DNA of 64,000 bases, from NCBI RefSeq assembly GCF_000143825.1, contig NZ_CM000961.1:806001-870000 (forward strand), given 5' to 3'. Position numbers and translations under genes: made by a program. The notes below the pieces were generated by a model, which was not told the DNA's origin, did not search any database, and saw nothing but the letters and a program-made list of their open reading frames with translations. The stretch comes from Corynebacterium genitalium ATCC 33030. Lineage in GTDB: Bacteria; Actinomycetota; Actinomycetes; Mycobacteriales; Mycobacteriaceae. This document shows, in pieces, positions 1 through 8,906 of this stretch (positions are counted from its first letter, which is position 1; each line of letters begins with the position of its first letter).

Positions 1-1257
1 GGCGGCTACGGAAACAACAGCAGCAATTCCAACAACCAGAACCCCGCTGACTCGACCGGTTCCACCTCCTACGGGCAGGGAGGCTACGGCCAGTCCGGCT
101 CCAGCTCCTATGGCCAGAGCAGCTATGGCCAGGGCGGCTCTAGCGCCTACGGAGAGGGCTCCTATGGCCAGGGTGGCTCCAGCGCTTACGGTCAGTCCGG
201 CTCCGACCAGTTCGGTTCCACCTCGAACTCCGGCTACGGTGACTCCACCTACGGTCAGTCTGGCCAGAACGGCTACGGTCAGTCCGGCTCGGGCTACGAC
301 CAGTCTGGCTCCGGCTACGGCGCCTACGGGCAGACACCGGGTCAGGACGGTTACGGACAGAACTCCTACGGTCAGGCCTATGCTCCGGGGCCGGGTTTCC
401 AGCACCCGGAGAATGACCCGAACGCTTCCGAGTCGGGCCGCCCGCTGCAGCCCACCGGCGGCTCGCTGCCGATCGTCGAGTCTATTCCGTTCGCGTTCAA
501 GCGCCTGTTCAGCAAGAACTGGCACGTATACATCGGCTTCACGGTGCTGATGATGATCGCCTCGATCGTTGCGCTGCTCCTCATCATTGTTCCGGTGATC
601 GCGGCGGCGACCAACGACCCCAATGCTGGCAGCCCGAACTACAACCTGGCGGAGGAGCATCCCTTCGGGATCATCGCCGGGTACCTGGTCATGATAGCCA
701 TCATGTTCGTGATGTACATCGTGCTGTACAACACTGCATTGCGCGACAGCCGCGGTGAAGAACCGAGCTGGGGCAACCTGTTCAAGAACATCCGATGGGG
801 CCAGGTCATCTTGGTCCACGTCCTTCTCGGATTGGCTGTGTTTGTGATCTATGTCGTCTTCGCGCTGCTCATGATCTTCTTATCTGAGGTACACGTCGCG
901 CTGGGCATCATCGTCTTCCTGCTCATGATCGCAGCAATGATCGCCGCTGCTCCAGTTCTCAACCTGGCGCCGTTCTACGTGTACGACGGCCGCACCAACG
1001 CCGTCGGTGCCTTCAAGATGGCGTGGCAGGATGCTAAGCCCCATTTCCTGCTGATCGTGGTTTCACTCTTCCTCATCAGCATCGCTTGCAGTGCATTCGC
1101 AATCGTAACGATCGGGTTCGGCATGTTCGCTCTTCCAGCGCTCCAGGCCCTCGCCTACGTCTTCATCTACCGCTGGATCAGCGCACACCGCGACCAGCCC
1201 AACCAGGCTGGCCCGCAGCACCCTGAGTCCCCCAACGGCTACATGAGCATGTACTAA
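1..1257 (+). CDS. Multi-pass membrane protein with Tyr/Gly/Ser/Gln-rich N-terminal domain (5' partial)
   Basis: Frame 1 is open from the first base, so the true start lies upstream; 418 residues are visible. Roughly residues 1-140 are low-complexity Gly, Ser, Tyr and Gln with about eleven YGQ triplets (SYGQ, GYGQ, AYGQ). After a Pro-containing linker comes a conserved entry segment (FKRLF) and about six hydrophobic segments between residues 178 and 395. The same FKR-V/L-F entry and membrane layout occur in the next gene, so the two look like tandem paralogues. Function is unknown; the fold resembles uncharacterised actinobacterial membrane proteins with disordered N-termini. The tail is soluble and probably cytoplasmic, judging from the lack of a signal peptide in the visible part, but the missing N-terminus leaves this open. 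Confidence 0.8.
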   Translation, partial: GGYGNNSSNSNNQNPADSTGSTSYGQGGYGQSGSSSYGQSSYGQGGSSAYGEGSYGQGGSSAYGQSGSDQFGSTSNSGYGDSTYGQSGQNGYGQSGSGYDQSGSGYGAYGQTPGQDGYGQNSYGQAYAPGPGFQHPENDPNASESGRPLQPTGGSLPIVESIPFAFKRLFSKNWHVYIGFTVLMMIASIVALLLIIVPVIAAATNDPNAGSPNYNLAEEHPFGIIAGYLVMIAIMFVMYIVLYNTALRDSRGEEPSWGNLFKNIRWGQVILVHVLLGLAVFVIYVVFALLMIFLSEVHVALGIIVFLLMIAAMIAAAPVLNLAPFYVYDGRTNAVGAFKMAWQDAKPHFLLIVVSLFLISIACSAFAIVTIGFGMFALPALQALAYVFIYRWISAHRDQPNQAGPQHPESPNGYMSMY

Positions 1258-1278
1258 AGCTCACCCGGTGTAACCCTC

Positions 1279-1323
1279 AGCGTGCCGCCTGCATCTAACA
1301 ATGGTGCTGGGCGGCACGCTTTT
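1279..1323 (+). terminator. Rho-independent terminator
   Basis: An 11-bp perfect inverted repeat (AGCGTGCCGCC at 1279-1289, GGCGGCACGCT at 1310-1320) runs into a short T tract. It ends the first membrane-protein gene before its paralogue. Confidence 0.75.
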
Positions 1324-1355
1324 CATCTCTTAGCAGCAGGTATGAAGGAGCCAAG

Positions 1356-2288
1356 ATGACCACGGTGACAGTCACCGAGCCGATCGGGTTCGGGTTCAAG
1401 CGGGTATTCGACAATTTTCTCGTCTACGCCGGGATCAACCTCATCTTCACGGCTATTGTCATCGCCACGTTGATCATGGGTGGGGTCACGGGGGTTCTCT
1501 CCGACGAGGAGATCGTGACCAACGAAGACCTCATTAAGGCGCTCGTTTTCGTCGCTGTTCTCGGCTTCATCTGGTTGTGGTGGCAGGTCGCACGCACCCG
1601 CGTTGCTCTCCGCGATGTCGCCGGCGAAGGAGCCCGCTGGTCCAACGCATTCACTGGTTTGCCGATCATCGGGGCGGTGGTGGCGTACTTCTTGACCGCC
1701 TGTTTCGGGGTGATCGTTGTCGGTCTGCCTATCGCCGGAGCGGCCCTGCTTTTCGACGTCCACCCGGCCTTCACCGTTCTCCTCGGCATTGCTGCTGTAG
1801 TGCTCGCGTTCCTGGTGTACCCGGTGGTCGTTCTGGTGCCGGTGTACGTCATCGATAGGGCAGCGAACCCATTCGAGGCCTTTGGCCGGGTCTTCAAGGA
1901 CCTCAAAGGGTGCTACTGGACGGTTCTGGGGTCGATCACTCTGCTGCGCATCATCAACTCGGTGCTTTCCTTGTTCACGCTCAACCTGTCGCTGTTTGTC
2001 ACCTACCCGGCCGAGTCTTTGGCATTTGCCCGCATTTACCAGCTGATCCGCTCCGACTACCCTTACGTCCCCACGTACGGCGTCGCGCGCGGGATGCAGC
2101 CGCCCTACGGCGATCCCATGTACCCGGCTGGTTCCTACCCGGCTTATCCGGCCCACCCGTACCCGTCTGCATACCCTGATTCCCCGTATCCGGCGCCTTA
2201 CCCGAGCCAGCCGTATCCTAGCCAGCCCTACCCGGGCCAGCCGTACCAGCAGCCGCCGTACCAGGGTCCGGGCACACCCGGCTGGTAA
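1356..2288 (+). CDS. Multi-pass membrane protein with Pro/Tyr-rich C-terminal tail
   Basis: 310 residues starting at ATG with a GAAGGAG ribosome site 7 bases upstream. Residues 1-230 hold about six hydrophobic segments and share the entry pattern (FGFKRVFDNFLVY) with the preceding gene. Residues from about 240 to the end are a repetitive Pro-Tyr tail built on QPYPSQPYPGQPY-like units. The gene upstream carries its Tyr-rich low-complexity region at the N-terminus, whereas this one carries it at the C-terminus. A terminator separates the two genes, so they are not clearly co-transcribed. No function can be assigned from sequence; a role at the membrane in assembly with other proteins through the tail is only a guess. 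Confidence 0.85.
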   Translation: MTTVTVTEPIGFGFKRVFDNFLVYAGINLIFTAIVIATLIMGGVTGVLSDEEIVTNEDLIKALVFVAVLGFIWLWWQVARTRVALRDVAGEGARWSNAFTGLPIIGAVVAYFLTACFGVIVVGLPIAGAALLFDVHPAFTVLLGIAAVVLAFLVYPVVVLVPVYVIDRAANPFEAFGRVFKDLKGCYWTVLGSITLLRIINSVLSLFTLNLSLFVTYPAESLAFARIYQLIRSDYPYVPTYGVARGMQPPYGDPMYPAGSYPAYPAHPYPSAYPDSPYPAPYPSQPYPSQPYPGQPYQQPPYQGPGTPGW

Positions 2289-2329
2289 CAGAAACTGCAG
2301 CTCCCAACTGCTTCGACTGTGAAGAATGA

Positions 2330-2377
2330 CTAAGAGGGTCTGACCCCCGATTCAGAATCGGAGTCAAACCCTCTTAG
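2330..2377. terminator. Bidirectional terminator between convergent genes
   Basis: CTAAGAGGGT at 2330-2339 pairs with ACCCTCTTAG at 2368-2377, with further pairing inside (CGATTC/GAATCG). It lies between the plus-strand membrane protein and the minus-strand phosphate-binding gene. Confidence 0.7.
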
Positions 2378-2415
2378 TTGCGGCCGGGCCGGGCTGCTTG
2401 CCAGCTAGTCCGGGT

Positions 2416-3423
2416 TTATGCTTGCCAGCGCTCGTCTGCGCCGGTCTTGCGGTCAGCGTAGCGCTTCTGGGCGCCTTCGTAGTCCTCTTCCGGGAGCTGG
2501 TAGAAGTACACGCGTGGCATGACAGCCTCAGCGTGCTCGAGGTAGGTGGTGACGAACTTGTCCACGTCCTCGCGCTCGGCCGACTTCTTGCTCACGTAGA
2601 TGAACAGCGGACGGGACAGCGGGTAGTTGCCGTCCTTCGTTTCCTCAGCGGTCGGTTCGACACCGCCGACCTTCACGTTGTCGATCATGCGCTGGGCATC
2701 TTCCTCAGCGGAGAGGTAGTTACCGATGCCCATGAAGGACAGAGCGTTCGGGTCATCAGCAACCCACTGGGTCAGCTCATCGATGTCGTCGGTGGACTCG
2801 TAGTCGTCGCGGATCTCGTCACCGTCCAGGACCAGGTCCTCGAACACGCCGAGGGTACCGGAACCCTCCGGGCGGCCGTAGAGCTTGATCTCCTCGTCCG
2901 GCCAGGACGGGTCGATGTCGGACCACTTGGACACCTCGGACTCCTTCGACCAAATGTCGTGCAGCTGCTCGACGGTCAGGTCGGTCGCGAAGTCGTTGTC
3001 GCGGTGTTTGACGATGGTGATGGCGTCCAGACCGATCGGCAGCTCAATGTACTCGACGTCGTTGTCGGCGCACTGCTTCTGGAAGTCGACCTCTGCGCCG
3101 TCACCCGGGATAGGCGTGGAGGCGTCGTTGATGTCAGCTTCGCCGTTGCAGAACTTCTCGAAACCGTCGGTCGAACCAATGGCCTCTACGTCGACATCGA
3201 AGTCGTAGCGGTTCGCCATGTAGGAGGTGATCGGCTCGATGGTGGCGGAACCGGTGGTCTTGATCGGGCCCCCAGCGGCAGCGTTGGTCTCGCTGCCGTT
3301 GTCGCCGCCAGAGTTGCTGTTGCCGGAGCTGCCGTTCGAGCCGCTGTCAGAGGAGCAGCCGACTGCGAGGACGGTCATGCCCGCCAGGATGGCTGCGGTG
3401 ATGGACTTGCGGGCTTTAGCCAT
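2416..3423 (-). CDS. PstS-like phosphate-binding lipoprotein
   Basis: 335 residues from ATG at 3423; a longer upstream frame exists, but the start given produces a textbook lipoprotein signal (MAKARKSITAAILAGM, lipobox LAVGC with Cys23). After a Ser/Gly/Asn linker the protein shows substrate-binding features of the PstS class: the TTGSATIEPI opening, an IGSTDGF segment, a GSGTLGVFEDLVL segment and a SFMGIGNYL segment. The start overlaps the stop of the preceding small gene by 8 bases, indicating translational coupling. It is the last gene of an operon headed by a Na/Pi cotransporter; no PstC, PstA or PstB is nearby. It probably captures phosphate outside the membrane, and delivery to the cotransporter is inferred from the operon only. 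Confidence 0.85.
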   Translation of the reverse strand: MAKARKSITAAILAGMTVLAVGCSSDSGSNGSSGNSNSGGDNGSETNAAAGGPIKTTGSATIEPITSYMANRYDFDVDVEAIGSTDGFEKFCNGEADINDASTPIPGDGAEVDFQKQCADNDVEYIELPIGLDAITIVKHRDNDFATDLTVEQLHDIWSKESEVSKWSDIDPSWPDEEIKLYGRPEGSGTLGVFEDLVLDGDEIRDDYESTDDIDELTQWVADDPNALSFMGIGNYLSAEEDAQRMIDNVKVGGVEPTAEETKDGNYPLSRPLFIYVSKKSAEREDVDKFVTTYLEHAEAVMPRVYFYQLPEEDYEGAQKRYADRKTGADERWQA

Positions 3424-3793
3424 TGGTCTTGCCCTCCTGCATCTCAGCACGGAACTCGCGCAGCAGGCGGAAGAGGTTCTTCCAGGAACCCTGGGAGTTG
3501 CTCCAGTACTTGGCGAAGTTCTCGTCGAGCTCAGCCTGCTGTTCAGGCGTGACGTTCGGGTTGATCTTCTTGTGCTTGCGGGTGCCCTCTCCGGTTGCAG
3601 CAGCAGCCTCACCCTCCTGGTCAGCGGCTAGACGGTCCGCGTTGCGGCCGCGGGCGTTGAGCTCGACGCGCAGCTCTTCTGCGGTCTCTTCGAGCTCCTC
3701 GAGCAGGGCTTGCAGTGCCTCATCCGGAGCCTCGTTCTGGATGAGCTCCTGAGCCATCGGGGACAGGTCGGGGGTCTCGTTCGGGTTAGTCAT
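3416..3793 (-). CDS. Small charged coiled-coil protein between Na/Pi transporter and phosphate-binding lipoprotein
   Basis: 125 residues with no signal peptide or membrane segment. Residues 20-50 are Glu/Leu-rich with heptad character (EALQALLEELEETAEEL), followed by an Ala/Glu linker, a basic patch (RKHKK) and a C-terminal stretch with Trp and Phe (FAKYWSNSQGSWKNLF). It starts 10 bases after the stop of the Na/Pi gene and overlaps the lipoprotein gene by 8 bases, so all three are likely made together. I do not recognise a family. Its place in the operon suggests a cytoplasmic regulator or accessory subunit of the transporter, which is inference. Confidence 0.75.
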   Translation of the reverse strand: MTNPNETPDLSPMAQELIQNEAPDEALQALLEELEETAEELRVELNARGRNADRLAADQEGEAAAATGEGTRKHKKINPNVTPEQQAELDENFAKYWSNSQGSWKNLFRLLREFRAEMQEGKTNG

Positions 3794-3803
3794 TGAAGAC
3801 TCC

Positions 3804-5165
3804 TTACATCAAAGTGTTGGAAATGAAGACGGCTAGCAGCGGGATAGCGAAGAACACGCCACCGATGTAGATGAAGACGTAGAGCTTGTTCTTCTCGGCC
3901 AGGCCAGCGAGCCAGTCCGAGCAGCGCGGGGGGATGTTGCGCAGGAACGGGATACTCAAGATGAGAATCGCGGAGAAGAGGTTGAACAGCATGTGCACCA
4001 GCGCACCGGACATTGCTGCCTCTGCTTCTGCACCGGATGCGGAGAACGCAGCGATGAGGCCGGTGAAGGTCGTACCGATGTTCGCACCGACCACGAACGG
4101 GAACAGGGTGCGCACTTCGAACTTGCCGGACGCAGCCAGTGGAACCGTCAGGGCGGTGGTGGTGGAGGAAGACTGAACCAGCGCGGTGATCAGGGCGCCG
4201 GAGAGCGCACCGATGAAAGCGTTCTTACCCAGTGCGGCGTAGAGGATGTCCTGGGCCTTGCCCACCAGCAGAGCGTTGAGGACCTTACCGATGAACTGGA
4301 TGGACACCAGAATCAGAGCGACACCGATCAGGGCGAGAATAATGCCGCCCCACATGTCACCGAGTGGCTCGACGAGGCTGCTGACCAGCTCAACGAGCGG
4401 CTCTGTGATCATGTCAATGAAGTCACCGAAGGCCTCGAAGCCCTTCGAGATGATGCTGTCGCCGCCACCGGCCAACGACGGTGCGATGGCAGTTGCGGTC
4501 TTGCCTAAGAATCCGGTGAGGATCTCCAGCGGGAAGAAGACGCCGATGGCGATCAGGTTGAAGAAGTCGTGCACGGTCGCCATGGAGAAACCGTTCTTGA
4601 ACTGCTTCTTGTTACCGGCCAGACCCAGGGCGACCAGGGTCGAGGTGACCGAGGTACCCATGTTGGCACCGAAGAGCATCGGGATGGCGATGTTCAGCGG
4701 CAGACCACCGGCGATCATGCCCACCACGATGGAAGTGGTGGTAGAGGAAGACTGGATGATCGCCGTGGAGACGATACCGATGGCCAGACCCACGAACGGG
4801 TTCTCAGCGAAGGAGAACAGCTCTTTAGCCTGGTCGCCGGCGACCATCTTGAAGCCGTCACCGATCATGCCGACGCCGTTGAGGAGCAGCCAGATGCCGA
4901 GGAAGACGGCGACCCAGTTAGCTACCTGCTTTGCGGTGCCTTCAAACGGGAGGAAACCGAGCGGGTCGTTTTCCTCGGCCTTGTCTTCGATGTCGTCATC
5001 GATATCGGAGGAGTCGGTATCGGAGGAATCAGTGGTCGTGGTGTTCTTGCCGTCGACATCGACCGGCTCAGAATCTTTCACGTTCCGGTCGATGACGCGC
5101 ACGTCTGCCTCGTCGGGCAGATCGTGCTCACCAGCTGGATCGCGGGGGAGTCCCTTTTTACTCAT
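3804..5165 (-). CDS. Na/Pi cotransporter family protein
   Basis: 453 residues. Residues 1-70 are an acidic Thr/Ser/Asp-rich cytoplasmic tail. The membrane part holds the inverted duplication typical of PF02690 Na/phosphate cotransporters: two QSSS motifs, at residues 138-141 and 331-334, each followed by TTT, and paired GAN-GT segments (LFGANMGTSVTS, VVGANIGTTFTG). It lacks the C-terminal PhoU-like domain of many bacterial homologues. Likely role is sodium-coupled phosphate movement across the plasma membrane. It heads a three-gene minus-strand operon with a coiled-coil protein and a PstS-like lipoprotein, an unusual pairing for this family. Confidence 0.9.
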   Translation of the reverse strand: MSKKGLPRDPAGEHDLPDEADVRVIDRNVKDSEPVDVDGKNTTTTDSSDTDSSDIDDDIEDKAEENDPLGFLPFEGTAKQVANWVAVFLGIWLLLNGVGMIGDGFKMVAGDQAKELFSFAENPFVGLAIGIVSTAIIQSSSTTTSIVVGMIAGGLPLNIAIPMLFGANMGTSVTSTLVALGLAGNKKQFKNGFSMATVHDFFNLIAIGVFFPLEILTGFLGKTATAIAPSLAGGGDSIISKGFEAFGDFIDMITEPLVELVSSLVEPLGDMWGGIILALIGVALILVSIQFIGKVLNALLVGKAQDILYAALGKNAFIGALSGALITALVQSSSTTTALTVPLAASGKFEVRTLFPFVVGANIGTTFTGLIAAFSASGAEAEAAMSGALVHMLFNLFSAILILSIPFLRNIPPRCSDWLAGLAEKNKLYVFIYIGGVFFAIPLLAVFISNTLM

Positions 5166-5260
5166 TAGCGCTCACTTCTAATTAGGGGCGAATATGGGCG
5201 CTCGTCAGGCTAATCTAAGGAACTGGACAGGCGAGTAACAGAAGATGAACGCTTGTTGAA

Positions 5261-7075
5261 CTAGAAGTCGCCCGCAGCTCCGTCTGGTTGCTGCATACGC
5301 CAGTACACCCCGCGGCGCGCCATCAGCTCGTCGTGGGAGCCCTGTTCGACGATGCGGCCGGCCTCCATGACCAGGATGGTGTCGGCGTCGCGGATCGTCG
5401 ATAAGCGGTGAGCAATAACGAACGCGGTGCGCCCAGAGCGCAACGACCCCATCGCTTCCTGCACGAGAACCTCGGTGCGGGTGTCCACGGACGACGTTGC
5501 TTCATCGAGGATGAGCACCGACGGCTGAGCAAGAAACGCTCGAGCAATAGTGATCAACTGTCGCTCACCGGCAGAGATGGCGCCGGAATCCAGGTCGACG
5601 ACCGTGTCGTAGCCGTCGGCAAGCGTGCGCACGAAGCGGTCGACGTACGTGGCGCGCGCGGCGGCGATGACCTCCTCGTCGGTGGCGTCAAGATGCCCGT
5701 AGCGAATGTTCTCCATGATGGTGCCTTTGAACAGCACAGCGTCCTGCAGCACCATGCCGATCTCGCCGCGCAAGGCCGCACGAGGGACGCTTCGCGTATC
5801 GACGCCATCGAGCCGGATCTCACCCCTATCGATGTCGTAGAACCGCATGAGCAGGTTGACCAGTGTCGTTTTTCCGGCGCCCGTGGGGCCGACGATCGCG
5901 GCGGTCTGCCCCGGTTCGACGCGCAGGGTCAGGTCTTCGATAAGTGGCGTGTCGGGGGAGTAGCTGAAGGAAACGTCGTCGAATTCGACGAGTCCGCGCG
6001 CGGGTGTGGCAAGGATGCCGTTGGCGTCGGTGCTCTGCGCGGGCGCGTCGAGGAACTCGAAGATGCGCTCGGCCGATGCGACACCGGACTGCAGCATTTG
6101 CAACATCCCGCCGAGCTCACCGAGCGGCTGGTTGAGCTGGCGCGAATACTGGATGAACGCCACCGCCGAGCCCAGCGTGATGTGCCCGCCAGCCACGCGC
6201 AGAGCACCGACGACCGCGATGACCACATACGACAGGTAGGTGATGAACTGCATGGTCGGGAAGATCGTGCCCGAGAGGAACTGCGCCTTGAACGCGGAGC
6301 CGAACAGCTCGGCGTTGCGGCGATCGAATTCATTCTCCATCTCGTCGGTGCGACCGAAGATGAGCGCGACCTCGTGGCCGGTGAACGCTTCCTCGACGTG
6401 ACCGTTCAGCGCGCCGGTAGAGCGCCATTGCTGACTGAACTGCTTTTGCGAGCGCGTTCCCAGCACGGCGATGACCAGTCCTGACAGCGGCACAGCGATG
6501 AGAGCGACGAGGGCGAGCTCCCAGGAGATGGAGAACATCATCACCACGATGCCGGTGAGCATGATCGCCGAGTGAATCAAGTGCCCCATCGCCTGTTGCA
6601 GGGCTTGCTGCACGTTGTCCACGTCGTTCGTCGTGCGCGACAGCAGGTCGCCGCGCTGCCGGGTGTCGAAGTAGCTCAACGGCAGGTCATGAACTTTCGC
6701 CTCGATCGACGCGCGCAGGTCGTACACCGCCCGCATGACGGCCCGGTTGATCACCGCGCCTGAGGCCCAGTCCGCGAACGATGCGCCGGTGTAGATGACC
6801 AGCAGCCACATCACAACGTCGCTCAGCCGCTCCATGTCGCCGCGCGCGATCACGTCGATGGCTATGCCCAGCACCGCCGGCCCGGCCACCATGAGCAGCA
6901 CCGAGACCACATTGAGCACCACGCCGGCACCGAACGCCAGCTTGAGCGGCCCCATGAGCTTCAGCATCCGCCAGGCAAAGGGCCAGAACGCTTTTGCTTG
7001 TCTGCGTCCCGCCTCCCCGGTCTTTTCCTCCAACTCCAGGAACTCTTCGTCGGTCAAGTCTGTCTTGGCACTCAT
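5261..7075 (-). CDS. ABC exporter half-transporter, subunit with canonical Walker B and degenerate signature
   Basis: 604 residues: an N-terminal cytoplasmic stretch, six membrane helices (about residues 45-325) and an ATPase domain. Walker A is GPTGAGKTT at 396-404 and Walker B is LILDE at 521-525 with the catalytic Glu525 present. The signature motif reads ISAGERQ at 500-506 instead of LSGGQ. Its start overlaps the stop of the upstream partner gene by 4 bases (ATGA). The partner has the opposite defect, so together they form a heterodimer with one degenerate and one working ATP site, as in LmrCD/TmrAB-type multidrug exporters. Substrate is unknown; no regulator is adjacent. Confidence 0.9.
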   Translation of the reverse strand: MSAKTDLTDEEFLELEEKTGEAGRRQAKAFWPFAWRMLKLMGPLKLAFGAGVVLNVVSVLLMVAGPAVLGIAIDVIARGDMERLSDVVMWLLVIYTGASFADWASGAVINRAVMRAVYDLRASIEAKVHDLPLSYFDTRQRGDLLSRTTNDVDNVQQALQQAMGHLIHSAIMLTGIVVMMFSISWELALVALIAVPLSGLVIAVLGTRSQKQFSQQWRSTGALNGHVEEAFTGHEVALIFGRTDEMENEFDRRNAELFGSAFKAQFLSGTIFPTMQFITYLSYVVIAVVGALRVAGGHITLGSAVAFIQYSRQLNQPLGELGGMLQMLQSGVASAERIFEFLDAPAQSTDANGILATPARGLVEFDDVSFSYSPDTPLIEDLTLRVEPGQTAAIVGPTGAGKTTLVNLLMRFYDIDRGEIRLDGVDTRSVPRAALRGEIGMVLQDAVLFKGTIMENIRYGHLDATDEEVIAAARATYVDRFVRTLADGYDTVVDLDSGAISAGERQLITIARAFLAQPSVLILDEATSSVDTRTEVLVQEAMGSLRSGRTAFVIAHRLSTIRDADTILVMEAGRIVEQGSHDELMARRGVYWRMQQPDGAAGDF

Positions 7076-8796
7076 GCGTCCACTCCTTCCTGGGACGCAA
7101 CGATCTCTTGGTACGTCGGTGAGTTGGCCAGCAGGGATTCGTGGGTACCGCGGTCCACAATCCGGCCGGCTTCCATGACCAGGATCTGGTCGGCGTCGAC
7201 AATCGAGCTGACCTTCTGCGCCACGAGAATGGTCACCGCACCGGCCGTGTATTCGGCCATGGCCGCCTGCAGGTTGGATTCGGTGATGGGGTCAAGGGCG
7301 GAGAAAGAGTCGTCGAAAAGCAGCACCTTCGGATTTGCTACGAACATGCGCGCGATGCACAGACGCTGGCGCTGCCCGCCCGAGACATTCGTGCCGCCTT
7401 GGGAGATCGGCATGCCCAAGTCCTCGACGAAGTCCGCCTGAGCGACGCGCAACGCCGCCCACAGTTCCTCATCAGTGGCGTCCGGGTTGCCGAAACGCAG
7501 GTTCGTCGCCACCATGCCGGAAAACAGGTACGGCTTCTGCGGAACCATCGACACGGTGCTGGTCAGGTATTCGCGGCTCAGCTCCGTGGTGGGCACGCCG
7601 CCAAGCGACACCACGCCGGAGCTGGGTGCGCGCAGCCGTGGGATCAGGGACAGCAGCGTCGTCTTTCCCGCTCCAGTCGACCCGATCACGGCCGTCGTCG
7701 TGCCTGGGCGGGCCTCGAAAGAGACGCCCTCCAGGACCGGGGCATCCGCGCCGGGGTAGCAGTAGGTGACGCGGTCGAATGTGACGGTGGGGTCAGTGGT
7801 CGGGGTGGTTGGGGCGTCGATAAGCGAGGGCGAGTGCGCCAAGACTTCCGCAACACGGCGTGCGCACACGAACGCGCGGGGCAGCGGAATGATCATCGCC
7901 GCGCCCATGACCACCGCAATGAGAATCTGCAGCATGTACTGCATGAATGCCGTCAACGAACCGATCTGCATCAGGCCTGCGTCGATGCGTTGACCGCCGA
8001 ACCACATCAACGCGGCGATCGCGGCGTTGAGGATCAGCATGACCACAGGAAACAGGGTCACGAACACACGCCCGACGTTCAGGCTCACCCGCGTGATGTC
8101 CGCGTTGGCCTCGGCGAAGCGTTGCGTTTCAAAGTCTTCGCGGCCGAACGCGCGCACCACACGAATGCCGCTGATCTGCTCGCGCAGGACAGCGTTGACG
8201 GCATCGAGGCGCTCTTGCATCTGCGTGAACAGCGGCAACAGCAGCGCAACGACTGCCGTGACCACCACCGCGAGAATCGCCACTGCGACCGCGACCAGCC
8301 ATGACAAGCCAGCGTCCTGCCGCAACGCCATGACCACACCGCCGATCGCCATGATCGGCGCGGTCGCGAGCATGCCCAGTGTGAGCTGCATCGCGACCTG
8401 AATCTGGTAGACGTCGTTCGTCCCGCGCGTGATCAGCGTCGCCGGCGGAAACTCCGCCATATCCTCAGCGTCAAAGCGGTTGACGTGCGCGAACACGTCC
8501 TTGCGCAGCTCACGCGCCACGCTTGTCGACGCCCACGCCGCCAACCACATCACCCCCACCGCCGTGACAATCTGCACCAGGGCGGCGATGAGCATGATCC
8601 CGCCAGTGCGCCATATATAAGGTATGTCGCCACGGGCGAGACCCTTGTCGATGATGTCCGCATTCAGCGACGGCAACCACAACGTAGCCAGCACCGACAC
8701 GAGCTGGAGTACCAGCACGCCCGCGATGGCGGCGGCGAAGCGGCGGTCTGTGCGGAACACGCTGCCGATGAGGCGGATCAGATGGGGGAGGTTCAC
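7072..8796 (-). CDS. ABC exporter half-transporter, subunit with Asp at the catalytic Glu position
   Basis: 574 residues from a GTG start (MNLPHLIRL). Six membrane helices lie in residues 18-310. Walker A is GSTGAGKTT at 372-380, the signature is a normal VSGGQRQ at 471-477, and Walker B reads VLLFDD at 491-496, so Asp496 replaces the catalytic Glu. This is the typical pattern for the degenerate-site subunit of heterodimeric exporters. It is the first gene of the two-gene operon and overlaps its partner by 4 bases. Divergent from VapBC across about 110 bp. Export of drugs, lipids or peptides is possible; the sequence does not decide. Confidence 0.9.
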   Translation of the reverse strand: MNLPHLIRLIGSVFRTDRRFAAAIAGVLVLQLVSVLATLWLPSLNADIIDKGLARGDIPYIWRTGGIMLIAALVQIVTAVGVMWLAAWASTSVARELRKDVFAHVNRFDAEDMAEFPPATLITRGTNDVYQIQVAMQLTLGMLATAPIMAIGGVVMALRQDAGLSWLVAVAVAILAVVVTAVVALLLPLFTQMQERLDAVNAVLREQISGIRVVRAFGREDFETQRFAEANADITRVSLNVGRVFVTLFPVVMLILNAAIAALMWFGGQRIDAGLMQIGSLTAFMQYMLQILIAVVMGAAMIIPLPRAFVCARRVAEVLAHSPSLIDAPTTPTTDPTVTFDRVTYCYPGADAPVLEGVSFEARPGTTTAVIGSTGAGKTTLLSLIPRLRAPSSGVVSLGGVPTTELSREYLTSTVSMVPQKPYLFSGMVATNLRFGNPDATDEELWAALRVAQADFVEDLGMPISQGGTNVSGGQRQRLCIARMFVANPKVLLFDDSFSALDPITESNLQAAMAEYTAGAVTILVAQKVSSIVDADQILVMEAGRIVDRGTHESLLANSPTYQEIVASQEGVDA

Positions 8797-8906
8797 GGGG
8801 CAATCATAGGCCTGTGCCGTTTCTGGAGCATAGTGTCGCCATTCGGCCGTATATACTTGGAGTTATATCCGTAGTGACGGTGTTGATAGTGCCAAAGGAG
8901 GAAGTT

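Noticed and set aside
2398..3552. 384-codon plus-strand frame opposite the phosphate-binding lipoprotein
   Set aside because: The minus strand has the lipoprotein signal and binding-protein motifs; the plus frame has no ribosome site or family pattern.
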